From contig DATCDS010000007.1 in the NCBI GenBank assembly GCA_036510515.1, positions 1-15,402 on the forward strand: DNA of 15,402 nucleotides. Direction: 5' to 3'. Position numbers and translations under genes: made by a program. Position 1 is the stretch's first letter; each line of letters begins with the position of its first letter. The notes beneath the pieces are model-generated. The model did no database searches, was not told where the DNA came from, and saw nothing but the letters and a program-made list of their open reading frames with translations. Source of the DNA: JALYSX01 sp036510515 (lineage in GTDB: Bacteria; Vulcanimicrobiota; Vulcanimicrobiia; Vulcanimicrobiales; Vulcanimicrobiaceae). Below, one piece after another: positions 1-7,789 of the stretch.

Positions 1-429
1 GCCGCGGTCGATCACCATGTCGATCTCGTCGGCGCCGGCCGTGATGGCTTGCTCGGTATCGGCGAGCTTGATCTCGAGGCTGGCAAGACCACTGGGGAAG
101 GCGGTGGCCACAGAAGCGACCTTAACGCCGGTTCCACGGAGCGCTTCTTTGGCGGTGGCCACGAGATTTGGATAGACGCACACCGCGGCAACGCTGGGAA
201 CACCCGGCCAACCGGGGCGCGGTACGGCGGCCTTGGCGCAGAGCGAGCGTACGCGACCCTCGGAGTCCTTGCCTTCGAGCGTCGTGAGATCCATGCAGCG
301 GATCGCGAGATCGATCCCCGCTCGTTTCGAAGTGGTCTTGATCGAGCGCTTGGCGAGCGAGGCTGCGCGGGCCTCAAGCATCACGCTATCGACGGCAACT
401 TCGGGAAGACGCAGGCGGGCGGCTATCAT
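1..429 (-). CDS. deoC: Deoxyribose-phosphate aldolase, long form (partial; C-terminus beyond the left edge)
   Basis: DeoC cleaves 2-deoxyribose 5-phosphate to glyceraldehyde 3-phosphate and acetaldehyde in the cytoplasm, the last step of deoxynucleoside breakdown. The 143 visible residues match the longer DeoC class. They include AKRSIKT near residue 31, a DLTTLEGKD block near 53, the PSVAAVCVYPNLV strand near 82, KVASVATAFPSG near 107 and ADEIDMVIDRG at the edge. The two catalytic lysines of the family lie further on and cannot be seen, so catalytic intactness is untested. The ATG at 427-429 is the only start after the hppD stop in this frame; only a weak AGGA lies about 15 bases before it. 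The gene follows hppD by 44 bp on the same strand and is probably co-transcribed with it, although deoxyribose and tyrosine catabolism have no direct metabolic link. Confidence 0.93.
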   Translation of the reverse strand, partial: MIAARLRLPEVAVDSVMLEARAASLAKRSIKTTSKRAGIDLAIRCMDLTTLEGKDSEGRVRSLCAKAAVPRPGWPGVPSVAAVCVYPNLVATAKEALRGTGVKVASVATAFPSGLASLEIKLADTEQAITAGADEIDMVIDRG

Positions 430-473
430 TGTATGTGGGCGATTCCTGGGGGCGATTGCGCAGAGCGAGGCGC

Positions 474-1589
474 CTAAAGCGTACCCCGCCGTTCCTGTTC
501 TTTTTCGATCGAGACGAAAAGTGCCTTGAAATTGCCTTTCCCGAACGAGAGGCTGCCCTTCCGCTGGATGATCTCGAAGAAGACGGTCGGCCGATCCTGG
601 AGCGGTTTGGTAAATATCTGCAGCATGTAGCCCAAATCGTCGCGATCGACCAGGATGCGCAGCTCGCGCAGGATCGCCAGATCTTCGTCGATGGTTCCGA
701 CGCGCTCTTCGAGCAGATCGTAATACGAGTCGGGCGTATCGAGAAACTCTACCCCGTTGGCCGTTAACGCGCGAATCGTCGCAACGATGTCGTCGGTGCG
801 AATGGCGACGTGCTGGACGCCAGCGCCGCCATAGAAATCCAAGTACTCTTCGATCTGCGATTTCTTCTTGCCGCGCGCGGGCTCGTTGATCGGGAACTTC
901 ACGCGGTGGCGAGGATCGGTCATCACCTTGGATTTGAGCGCGGTGTACTCCGTCGAGATATCCTTGTCGTCGAACGACGCCAGCTGCGAGAAGCCGAAAA
1001 CGCTGCCGTAAAAATCCACCCAGCCGTCCATTTCGCCCCAACCGACGTTGCCCACGCAATGGTCGATCGCCAACAGGTTGGGCGCGACCGCGCGGGGCGC
1101 GCGCGAGGCCTGGGCTACGTAGCCGGGCAGAAAGACGCCGCCGTACTCGGCGCGCTCGACGAAGGTGTGAATCGTTTCGCCGTAGGTGGCGATGGCCGCT
1201 TTGACGACGGTGCCAAACGCATCCGTAACGACGTCGGGATCGCAGACCGAACGCGCTCCGCCCGCAATCGCCATCGCGTGCGCGGCGCGAGCGTCGGTGA
1301 CCGCGATCCCGATATCCTTCACGCCGTCGCCGTGCAGGGCGACGTGCCGCGCGATCTCGTCGTCGGGTCCCAGGCTGCTGGTCAGCACGAACCGCAAGCC
1401 GTTTTGCACCAGCACGTAGCTCGCGCGATCCTTGATGCCGGTTTCCGGGCCGGCGTAGGCGACTTGTTGGAATCCAAACGCCGACATATAAAAGAAGGCG
1501 GCTTGTTTGGCGTTGCCGACGTAGAACTCGAGATAGTCCCAGTCGATGTGGGCTAGCGGGTTGTCGCGGGCCGCTGTCGTGATGGCCAT
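474..1589 (-). CDS. hppD: 4-hydroxyphenylpyruvate dioxygenase
   Basis: This non-haem iron enzyme converts 4-hydroxyphenylpyruvate and O2 to homogentisate and CO2, the committing step of tyrosine degradation. The 371-residue length is usual for the family. The protein has two VOC-type halves: an N-terminal half starting DWDYLEFYVGNAKQAA at about 16, and a catalytic C-terminal half starting IDHCVGNV at 175. The expected facial triad is visible as H177 (IDHCVG), H260 (GVQHVAIRT) and E339 (FFEIIQRKG). The C-terminal QIFTKPLQDRP stretch and the KGNFKALF helix that closes the active site are also present. The ATG at 1587-1589 starts the protein close to the first conserved residues; no strong ribosome site is seen. 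It is divergent from the unknown gene at 1650 across 60 bp, in which I recognise no clear promoter box, and is followed by deoC. Confidence 0.97.
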   Translation of the reverse strand: MAITTAARDNPLAHIDWDYLEFYVGNAKQAAFFYMSAFGFQQVAYAGPETGIKDRASYVLVQNGLRFVLTSSLGPDDEIARHVALHGDGVKDIGIAVTDARAAHAMAIAGGARSVCDPDVVTDAFGTVVKAAIATYGETIHTFVERAEYGGVFLPGYVAQASRAPRAVAPNLLAIDHCVGNVGWGEMDGWVDFYGSVFGFSQLASFDDKDISTEYTALKSKVMTDPRHRVKFPINEPARGKKKSQIEEYLDFYGGAGVQHVAIRTDDIVATIRALTANGVEFLDTPDSYYDLLEERVGTIDEDLAILRELRILVDRDDLGYMLQIFTKPLQDRPTVFFEIIQRKGSLSFGKGNFKALFVSIEKEQERRGTL

Positions 1590-1649
1590 GGGGGCGCTTT
1601 CGTCGCGCTCGCAGAGGCGGCCCTGTCGTCGTGGGTCGAAAGGCTCGGT

Positions 1650-2582
1650 ATGCCCGATACTGTCTCACCCGCGGTTGCGGCCGCGCTGACCGGCTTGATC
1701 GATTACGCAGGGCTCTTTCCGCCCGCCGCGCTGTCGGTCGACGACGCGTTGCGGGGCTACGGCAGCGCCCAAGACGGCTCGGTGCCCTGGCTGCTGGGGC
1801 GATTCATCGCGCCGGCCTCACGCTTGGACGAACTCCGCGCGGCGCGCGGGACCGAGGCACTGGCCGTCAGCGCGATCGTCGACGGCGGCGCCGATCCGCG
1901 CCGCTGGTTCGATCTGACGCACGCCGCGATTGCGGGCCTCGCCGCGTACGCAGCGGGCTCGATCCGCGTTGAGTCGATCGAGGTCCCCTTGCCCCCCTTG
2001 GCTTCCGCGCGCGAAACCTACGGCGCGACGATCGGACAGTTGGCCGCCGCGATCGCGCGCGACGGCTTGGACGACGTTGCGATCTACGTCGAGCTCGTGC
2101 GCGACGCGCGTTGGACAACCTCGCTGGAGGATGCGATGACGTCGCTGGCGCGCCACGGCCTGGCGGCTAAAGTTCGCTGCGGCGGTGCGACCGCCGATGC
2201 CTACCCAAGCTGCGAGGAGCTCGCCGCGTTTGTCATCGCCGCGGTGCGCGCCGGCGTTCCGTTTAAGGCCACCGCAGGCCTACATCATCCGGTGCGCCGC
2301 TTGGATCCGCAGACGGGCATCCTGATGCACGGCTTTCTCAATCTATTGGCCGCATCGCTGGTGGCGCTGCATGAGGACGATCCAATGGGCGTCGAATCGG
2401 CCCTGGGCGAAGAAGACGCCGGCGCTTTCACGTTCGGGGAAGAGCATTTCTCCTGGCGCGATCGACGCTACGACGTCGCTGCCCTGGCTCGCGCCCGCAA
2501 CCGCGGACTGGTCGCCTACGGCTCGTGCAGTTTCGACGAGCCGGTCGCCGATCTCGCCGCGATGGGCGTCCGGCTCGCATGA
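1650..2582 (+). CDS. Conserved protein of unknown function, coupled to fumarylacetoacetase
   Basis: A 310-residue protein without a recognised catalytic family. I recall similar LIDYAGLFPPA-type hypothetical proteins in other bacteria but cannot name a function. Visible features: LIDYAGLFPPAALS at 16-29, WLLGRFIAP at 47-55, several alternating strand/helix blocks that read like a TIM barrel (VAIYVEL at 143, LAAKVRCGG at 171), PFKATAGLHHPVR at 204-216, HGFLNLLAA at 227 and a terminal GSCSFDEP at 291-298. K174, K206, H212 and H213 are candidate functional residues by look only. There is no signal peptide or membrane segment. The ATG at 1650 has GAAAGG about 7 bases before it. The stop overlaps the fahA start (ATGA), so the two are probably translationally coupled, which points to tyrosine or aromatic catabolism. 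A role as isomerase, lyase or hydrolase there is only a guess. Confidence 0.85.
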   Translation: MPDTVSPAVAAALTGLIDYAGLFPPAALSVDDALRGYGSAQDGSVPWLLGRFIAPASRLDELRAARGTEALAVSAIVDGGADPRRWFDLTHAAIAGLAAYAAGSIRVESIEVPLPPLASARETYGATIGQLAAAIARDGLDDVAIYVELVRDARWTTSLEDAMTSLARHGLAAKVRCGGATADAYPSCEELAAFVIAAVRAGVPFKATAGLHHPVRRLDPQTGILMHGFLNLLAASLVALHEDDPMGVESALGEEDAGAFTFGEEHFSWRDRRYDVAALARARNRGLVAYGSCSFDEPVADLAAMGVRLA

Positions 2583-3859
2583 GCGACGATCCCACGACGG
2601 ACGCCTTGCTGGCGTCATGGATTCCCGTCGACGAAGCCTCGGAGTTTCCGATTCAGAACCTTCCGTACGGCGCGTTTGCCTGCGGCGGCATCACGCATCT
2701 CGGCGTCGCCATCGGCGATCGCATCCTCGACCTGTATGCGCTGGCGCAGACCGGACTGTGCGACGAGGTGTGCGAACGCGAACTGTTGGCCGCGCCGGTG
2801 CTCAATCCGCTGCTTGCGGCCGGGCGCCAGACCTGGACCGCCCTTCGCACGCGCCTGTCGGAACTGTTGCGGGAGGGCGGCGACCCGGCATTGCGCGCGG
2901 CCAACGCCGACGCGCTCTTCGTCGGGCGCAACGACGTGCACATGCGCCTTCCGATGGAGATCGGCGACTACGTCGACTTCTATTCATCGCTCGAACACGC
3001 GACCAATCTGGGCAAAATGTTTCGTCCTGACGCGCAAGCATTGCTCCCCAATTGGCGCTGGCTGCCCGTCGGCTACCACGGGCGCGCCGGCACGATCGTT
3101 ATCGACGGCACGCCGATCGTGCGCCCGAACGGCCAACGCATGCCGACCGGCGCACCCGCGCCGGCGTTCGGCCCCAGCACGATGCTGGATATCGAACTCG
3201 AAGTCGGCTTCATCACCGGGGCGGCCAATCGTCGCGGGGAACCACTCGCGATCGGCAACGCGCGCGATGCGATCTTCGGCCTGGTGCTGCTAGACGATTG
3301 GAGCGCACGCGACATTCAAGCATGGGAATATCAGCCGCTTGGCCCGTTCCTTGGGAAGTCGTTTGCCACGACGATTTCACCATGGGTCGTGACGCTCGAT
3401 GCGCTCGACCCGTTTCGCACCAAAGGCCCCGTGCAGGAGCCGTCGCCATTGGAACATCTGCACACCGACGTCGCGTGGGCGTACGACATCGCGTTGGACG
3501 TCTCGCTCGCATCGCAAGCGATGCGCGAGCAGCACATCGAGCCGGCCACGATCGCGCGCACGAATTTCAATTTGCTCTATTGGAACATGGCGCAACAACT
3601 CGCGCATGCGACCTCCAACGGCGCCATCGCGCGTCCCGGCGATCTCTTCGGCTCGGGAACGATCAGCGGCCCGACGCCCGACAGCCTGGGCAGCCTGATC
3701 GAACTGACCTGGCGCGGCGCCCGTCCCATCGCGCTGCCCGACGGCACGATGCGCGCGTTCCTCGAAGACGGCGACGAGGTGATCCTCTCGGGCCGCTGCA
3801 ATGCGCAAGGCGCGCGCAGCATCGGCTTCGGCCAAGCCAAAGGCACCATCGTTCCATAG
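2579..3859 (+). CDS. fahA: Fumarylacetoacetase
   Basis: FahA hydrolyses fumarylacetoacetate to fumarate and acetoacetate, the last step of the homogentisate pathway. The 426-residue product has the usual length, with a small N-terminal domain (to about 120) and the C-terminal FAH fold. Residues known from the mouse enzyme are all found at a constant offset of 7: D133 and Y135 (DYVDFYSS), H140 (catalytic base), E206 and E208 (DIELEVG, metal ligands), D240 (LLDDW), Q247 (RDIQ) and K260 (FLGKSF). I chose the ATG at 2579 because it overlaps the upstream stop by four bases and gives a normal N-terminus. A longer reading from 2525 would add arginine-rich residues unlike the family. No strong ribosome site is visible, so translation probably depends on coupling to the upstream gene. 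It converges on hmgA across 14 bp. Confidence 0.97.
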   Translation: MSDDPTTDALLASWIPVDEASEFPIQNLPYGAFACGGITHLGVAIGDRILDLYALAQTGLCDEVCERELLAAPVLNPLLAAGRQTWTALRTRLSELLREGGDPALRAANADALFVGRNDVHMRLPMEIGDYVDFYSSLEHATNLGKMFRPDAQALLPNWRWLPVGYHGRAGTIVIDGTPIVRPNGQRMPTGAPAPAFGPSTMLDIELEVGFITGAANRRGEPLAIGNARDAIFGLVLLDDWSARDIQAWEYQPLGPFLGKSFATTISPWVVTLDALDPFRTKGPVQEPSPLEHLHTDVAWAYDIALDVSLASQAMREQHIEPATIARTNFNLLYWNMAQQLAHATSNGAIARPGDLFGSGTISGPTPDSLGSLIELTWRGARPIALPDGTMRAFLEDGDEVILSGRCNAQGARSIGFGQAKGTIVP

Positions 3860-3873
3860 GCCGCCCCGCAGTG

Positions 3874-5025
3874 CTAGTCAATCCAGGAGAGGTAGTAGTT
3901 CGGATCTTCGCACGGCAGGGCGTTCTGGGCGATGCCGAGCGGGGCGAAGGTGTCGACCATGACGGCGATTTCGTCGGTCGAGGTTTTTCCCAGGCTGGCC
4001 TCGATGGCACCGGGTTGCGGACCGTGCGGCGTGCCGGCGGCGTGCAACGTGATCGAACCTTCGTCGACGCCGCGACGGCTCATGAAGTTGCCGCTGACGT
4101 AGTAGAGTACTTCGTCGCAGTCGACGCTGGAGTGGTTGTACGGGATTGGCACCGCCTGCGGATGGTAGTCGAAGAGTCGTGGGACGAACGCGCAGAAGGC
4201 CGCGCCGGGGGCTTCGAAGGTCGCGTGCACCGGCGGCGGTTGATGCAGCTTGCCGGTGATCGGTGCGAACTCGTCAAGATTGAACGCATAGGGATAGCAG
4301 TAGCCGTCCCAACCGACGACGTCGCACGGGTGATGCGCCAAGGTATAGATTGCGTCGCGGCCGCCGTTGGCGACGCGCACCTCGTATTCGCCCGGCTCGA
4401 CGATCGGATCCCGCAGGACCGGCACGCGAAAATCCCGTTCGTAGTAAGGTGCGTGTTCTTCCAGTTGCCCGAACTCGTTGCGAAAACGCTTGGGAATCTT
4501 GACCATGCCCGCGCAGGCCCACACGACCGCGCGGGTCGGCGACGACGGCAGCACGCGGTAGGTCGTGCCGGTGGGAATCACCAGGTAGTCGTTGGCGCGG
4601 TACGTCAAGTCGCCGAAACTGGTCTGCAGCACGCCGGCGCCGTGATGGATGAAGAAGAGCTCGTCTCCGCCGGCGTTGCGGTAGAAATACTCCGACGGGC
4701 GGTCGGCTTGCACGATCGACATTAAGAGATCGCCGTTGCCAAGCACGGGCACGCGTGCGTCGATGGCGTCGCCGGAGATGTCGAGCGCCGCGGTTCTAAA
4801 GTGTCGATTGCGCGGCGGATCGTTGGGCGCAAGGGCGATCGCCGGGCGCACCCACGGTGCGACCGCGAGCGTCGCGGTCGGCGGCCGATGATGATAGAGC
4901 AAGGAGTAGACGCTCTCGAAGCCCTTGGTCGAGAAGAGTTCCTCGGCATAGAGCCCACCGTCGGGCCGGCGAAACTGGATGTGTCGTTTGTGCGGCAGGG
5001 AACCCGCGCGAACGTAGGACGGCAT
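3874..5025 (-). CDS. hmgA: Homogentisate 1,2-dioxygenase, short form
   Basis: This Fe(II) cupin enzyme opens the ring of homogentisate to maleylacetoacetate. At 383 residues it belongs to the shorter bacterial type rather than the roughly 430-residue proteobacterial and animal type. The C-terminal active-site region is clear: VHATFEAPG with H267 (likely the catalytic histidine), CAFVPRLFDYHP at 278-289, PYNHSSVDCDEVLYYVSGNF with H298 and the acidic pair D304/E305, and the GTPHGPQPG loop with H334. These supply the expected His/acid/His iron ligands, although the spacing between H298 and the glutamate is one residue longer than in the human enzyme. The ATG at 5023-5025 lies 3 bp after the peptidase stop, and an AAGAAG inside the last peptidase codons can serve as its ribosome site. 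It is therefore co-transcribed with the peptidase rather than with hppD or fahA. Confidence 0.95.
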   Translation of the reverse strand: MPSYVRAGSLPHKRHIQFRRPDGGLYAEELFSTKGFESVYSLLYHHRPPTATLAVAPWVRPAIALAPNDPPRNRHFRTAALDISGDAIDARVPVLGNGDLLMSIVQADRPSEYFYRNAGGDELFFIHHGAGVLQTSFGDLTYRANDYLVIPTGTTYRVLPSSPTRAVVWACAGMVKIPKRFRNEFGQLEEHAPYYERDFRVPVLRDPIVEPGEYEVRVANGGRDAIYTLAHHPCDVVGWDGYCYPYAFNLDEFAPITGKLHQPPPVHATFEAPGAAFCAFVPRLFDYHPQAVPIPYNHSSVDCDEVLYYVSGNFMSRRGVDEGSITLHAAGTPHGPQPGAIEASLGKTSTDEIAVMVDTFAPLGIAQNALPCEDPNYYLSWID

Positions 5026-5028
5026 CGC

Positions 5029-7080
5029 TTACTTCTTGGGCGCAGCGATGCCGAACTCGGCGTAGAAGGCGTCCGGGCTCATCGGCCGTCCCAAGAAACG
5101 CGCGACCTCCGCATCGGGCTCGTAGGTTCGCGCCGGTTCGAGAATGGCCGTGCGGTAGCGCTGTCCGACCGCCGGATTCTCGAGCCCGCCCCTGAGAAAC
5201 GCTGAAAACATATCTTGCGCGTACACCTTGGACCAAAGATATCCATAGTAGCCGGCATCGTATCCGCCCATCAGGTGTCCGAAGGTGGCCTGCGGATGCG
5301 TTCCCACGACCATCGACACCGGCGAAGCCTTGCGTGACAGCTTGAGCCAAACGGCCGTCGTGTCGACTTTGGGTCCCGACGTATGATACGCCATATCGAT
5401 GTCGGCGAGCATGATCTGTCGCGTGGTCGAGTATGCGTAGTCGACGTATTTCGCGGCGATCATCTTGGCGATCGTGGCGTCGGGCAGCGGCTTGCCCGTC
5501 TGCCAGTTCGATGAGATCTGCTTGAGGATGCTCGGCTGCCAGACGAAGTTTTCGAGCATCTGTGAGGGCGCCTCAACGAAATCTTCGCGAAAGCCGGACG
5601 AGAGCGTTTCGTAGGGCGCGGTGCCTAAGATCGCCGCCATGTCGTGCCCGAACTCGTGGAAGAACGTGACGACGTCCTCGTGGCTGAGCAGGGCCGGCTG
5701 GCCGGTGCCGGGCTTGGGCCAGTTGCCAACGATTGCCGCGACGGGAACGCGCGTCGGGTCGGCGGTCTTTCGGTATGGCAAGACGCCGAAGTTCGCGAAG
5801 TGATTGTATTTGCCGGGACGTGGAAACAGATCGAAATAGGTGTAGCCCAGAGTCTTGCCGCTCTTGGAGTCGGTCACCGAATATTCCAATACCCCGGGGG
5901 CCCAGGCGCTCCCGTCGGCGACTTGCGTAAAGTTCACACCCAGCAGGGTGTGGTAGATATTCAGGACGGAGTCGATCGTGTGCTGGACGGGAAAGTACTG
6001 GCGGATCGCGTCTGCATCCACAGCGTACTTCGTCTTATTGAGGACGTAGTCGAAATGACCCACGTCCCACGGATGCAGAACGGCCTTCGGATCGTGCGTC
6101 TGCGCGACCTTAAGGCGTCGCAAGACCGCGATCTGTTCGCGCGCCTTGGGGAGGATCTTCGCATCGAGACTATTGAGAAACGATTCGACGCGCGCGGGCG
6201 ATCCCGCCATGCGATCGGCCAAAACGTATGCGGCCCAGTTCGGGTAGCCCATCAGGTGCGCGAGACGATCGCGGATGGCGATCGCGCCCTCGAGCAACGG
6301 TACGTTCTTGGCCGCAGCGATGTTGTCGTAAGCCAGGTAGTACGCCTTGCGCCCGCTTTCGTTGGTGGCGTATTGCAAAACGTCACCCGTCGACTCGTTG
6401 ACCGAAACGACGTACGATCCGTTGGGGCCGGGTTTGGAATCGCCCGCAAGCAGCCCGGCGGGGATGCCCGCAACCTGCGCCTTGGTCAAGGTCACCGTGG
6501 TGTGATCCTCGGCGAGGTTGGAGCCGAACTTCGTCTCCAGGTCGTCGAGTTGATTGGAGAGTTTGACGAACTCCGCGCGTTTGGCCGCAGGCAGCCCGGC
6601 GCCCGCGCGCACCAGCGCCGTGAGCCACAGCGACGTTAGCTTCTTATCGTAGACCGACGCGTCGGTGCCGCTCTTGGACGCTGCGGCGACGGCTTGTTCG
6701 AGGTTGGGGTCCGCATCCGTCGCCGTATACCATGCGCTGATCTTGGTTTGGCAGTCGTTCGCGGCGTCGCGTGCCGGCTTCTCGGTCGCGACGAACGCCG
6801 CGAAGGTATCGGCCGTTGTAGCATCGCTCAGATCGGCGCTCGCGTTTTCCAGCGGCAGCACGACCGTGGCGAACGTGCGCGCGGCCCGCGCGGCGAGTAT
6901 GGCCTTCACCGCGGCGTCGGCCGCCGCGATCCGAGCGGCGCAGTTGGCCGTAATCTCGTGCGGGGTCGGTGCCCAGTCGACGCCGTCCGGACCGGTTGCC
7001 GCTGCGGCGGACGAGAGCGGTGCGGCACCTGCTACCAGGAACGCGAGGGCGGATGCGGCCGCGAAGAGGGGTTGTCGCAC
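5029..7080 (-). CDS. Secreted M3-family zinc metallopeptidase (oligopeptidase)
   Basis: A 683-residue peptidase of family M3 (thimet oligopeptidase/Dcp relatives), which cleaves short peptides. The zinc site is HEFGH at 475-479 (H475, E476, H479), with the third ligand E503 in FVEAPSQMLENF. The start MRQPLFAAASALAFLVAGAAP, with an AAA-rich end near residue 28, is a Sec signal peptide, so the enzyme probably acts outside the cytoplasm; many M3 enzymes are cytosolic. The helical N-terminal domain spans about 35-330 and the catalytic domain about 370-680. The start is GTG at 7078-7080, supported by a strong AAAGGAG at 7090-7096 on the same strand, 9 bases upstream. It is divergent from the SRP RNA, so its promoter must lie within about 7097-7150 on the minus strand; I could not pick a convincing -10. 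The gene leads the unit containing hmgA. Confidence 0.95.
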   Translation of the reverse strand: MRQPLFAAASALAFLVAGAAPLSSAAAATGPDGVDWAPTPHEITANCAARIAAADAAVKAILAARAARTFATVVLPLENASADLSDATTADTFAAFVATEKPARDAANDCQTKISAWYTATDADPNLEQAVAAASKSGTDASVYDKKLTSLWLTALVRAGAGLPAAKRAEFVKLSNQLDDLETKFGSNLAEDHTTVTLTKAQVAGIPAGLLAGDSKPGPNGSYVVSVNESTGDVLQYATNESGRKAYYLAYDNIAAAKNVPLLEGAIAIRDRLAHLMGYPNWAAYVLADRMAGSPARVESFLNSLDAKILPKAREQIAVLRRLKVAQTHDPKAVLHPWDVGHFDYVLNKTKYAVDADAIRQYFPVQHTIDSVLNIYHTLLGVNFTQVADGSAWAPGVLEYSVTDSKSGKTLGYTYFDLFPRPGKYNHFANFGVLPYRKTADPTRVPVAAIVGNWPKPGTGQPALLSHEDVVTFFHEFGHDMAAILGTAPYETLSSGFREDFVEAPSQMLENFVWQPSILKQISSNWQTGKPLPDATIAKMIAAKYVDYAYSTTRQIMLADIDMAYHTSGPKVDTTAVWLKLSRKASPVSMVVGTHPQATFGHLMGGYDAGYYGYLWSKVYAQDMFSAFLRGGLENPAVGQRYRTAILEPARTYEPDAEVARFLGRPMSPDAFYAEFGIAAPKK

Positions 7081-7149
7081 GGTTGAATTCTCCTTTGGAC
7101 TCGTCGATCTGATTGCAAGGAAAGTCGCCCGCTCCCTGTTGCCCGTGCG

Positions 7150-7158
7150 TGCTATGAT
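7150..7158 (+). promoter_or_regulatory. Extended -10 promoter of the SRP RNA
   Basis: TGC directly followed by TATGAT (7153-7158) fits an extended -10 element (TGn plus -10). No good -35 hexamer lies 17 bases upstream (CGCTCC at that place), which agrees with an extended -10 type. Transcription would begin near 7165, a few bases before the first paired base of the RNA at 7171. Confidence 0.65.
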
Positions 7159-7170
7159 GTCCGGGCCATT

Positions 7171-7278
<108 letters not shown>

Positions 7279-7294
7279 GTGGTGCACAAATTCT

Positions 7295-7789
7295 ATGGAT
7301 CAAACAGCCATCATCGCGGCCGGTGCGGCGCTCCTTGGAGCGTTGATCGCCTTGGCTATCTACCACGCGGCCCTCGTGCGCCCGGCGCTGCTGCGCTCGG
7401 CTGGGACGATCGCGGCCCTGGACGACGCGGTGGGCGGGGCACCCGGCCCGGCCAGCGGCCGCATCGCGACGCTCGAAGCCGGCGTGACCGACCTGCGTGC
7501 GGGCGGGCAGAGGGTGGAGGCTCGTCTGGTCGAACTCGAACGCCTGGCTCGCGCCGACTTGGCGCTCGTAGGCTTCGTTCGTTTCTCCGCCTTCGAGAAC
7601 ACGGGCTCCGAGTTATCATACGCCCTAGCCCTGCTCAGTCGAGCGGGGGACGGCGTCGTCGTTTCGAGCATCTACTCGCGCGACGACACGCGCACGTTCG
7701 GAAAGGCGGTCGTCGGGTTCCGGCCCGTCGCCAACGCTTCCGATGAAGAACTGCTCGCCATCGAGCACGCCCGTAATGGAAGCGGTTGA
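7295..7789 (+). CDS. DUF4446 family membrane-anchored protein
   Basis: A 164-residue protein of unknown function. An N-terminal membrane helix (about 5-25, IIAAGAALLGALIALAIYHA) is followed by a likely coiled-coil linker (about 55-88, with an LEAGVTDLRAGGQRVEARL pattern) and the DUF4446 core at about 90-140 (VGFVRFSAFENTGSELSYAL, then GDGVVVSSIYSRDDTRTFGK). The family is widespread in Gram-positive and related lineages; no biochemical role is known to me. The ATG at 7295 lies 17 bases after the SRP RNA. I see no good Shine-Dalgarno there and no separate promoter, so it may depend on read-through from the SRP RNA promoter. Its stop overlaps the next ATG by one base (TGATG), suggesting coupling with the M23 peptidase. 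Confidence 0.88.
   Translation: MDQTAIIAAGAALLGALIALAIYHAALVRPALLRSAGTIAALDDAVGGAPGPASGRIATLEAGVTDLRAGGQRVEARLVELERLARADLALVGFVRFSAFENTGSELSYALALLSRAGDGVVVSSIYSRDDTRTFGKAVVGFRPVANASDEELLAIEHARNGSG

Noticed and set aside
49..477. 142-codon plus-strand frame at the left edge
   Set aside because: The minus strand encodes clear DeoC motifs over the same bases; the plus frame is its shadow.
2525..2578. Longer fahA start adding 18 residues
   Set aside because: The extension is arginine-rich, lies inside the upstream gene and is absent from the family; the ATG at 2579 fits better.
3052..4725. 557-codon plus-strand open frame across the end of fahA and antisense to hmgA
   Set aside because: It is arginine/histidine-rich, matches no family, and overlaps two well-identified genes in other frames; typical of GC-rich DNA.
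5644..6639. 331-codon plus-strand open frame antisense to the M3 peptidase
   Set aside because: The minus-strand peptidase has a complete HEFGH active site and family length; the antisense frame has no recognisable domain.
7279..7294. Possible terminator after the SRP RNA
   Set aside because: Only a 4-bp CACC/GGTG match is available and no T tract follows.
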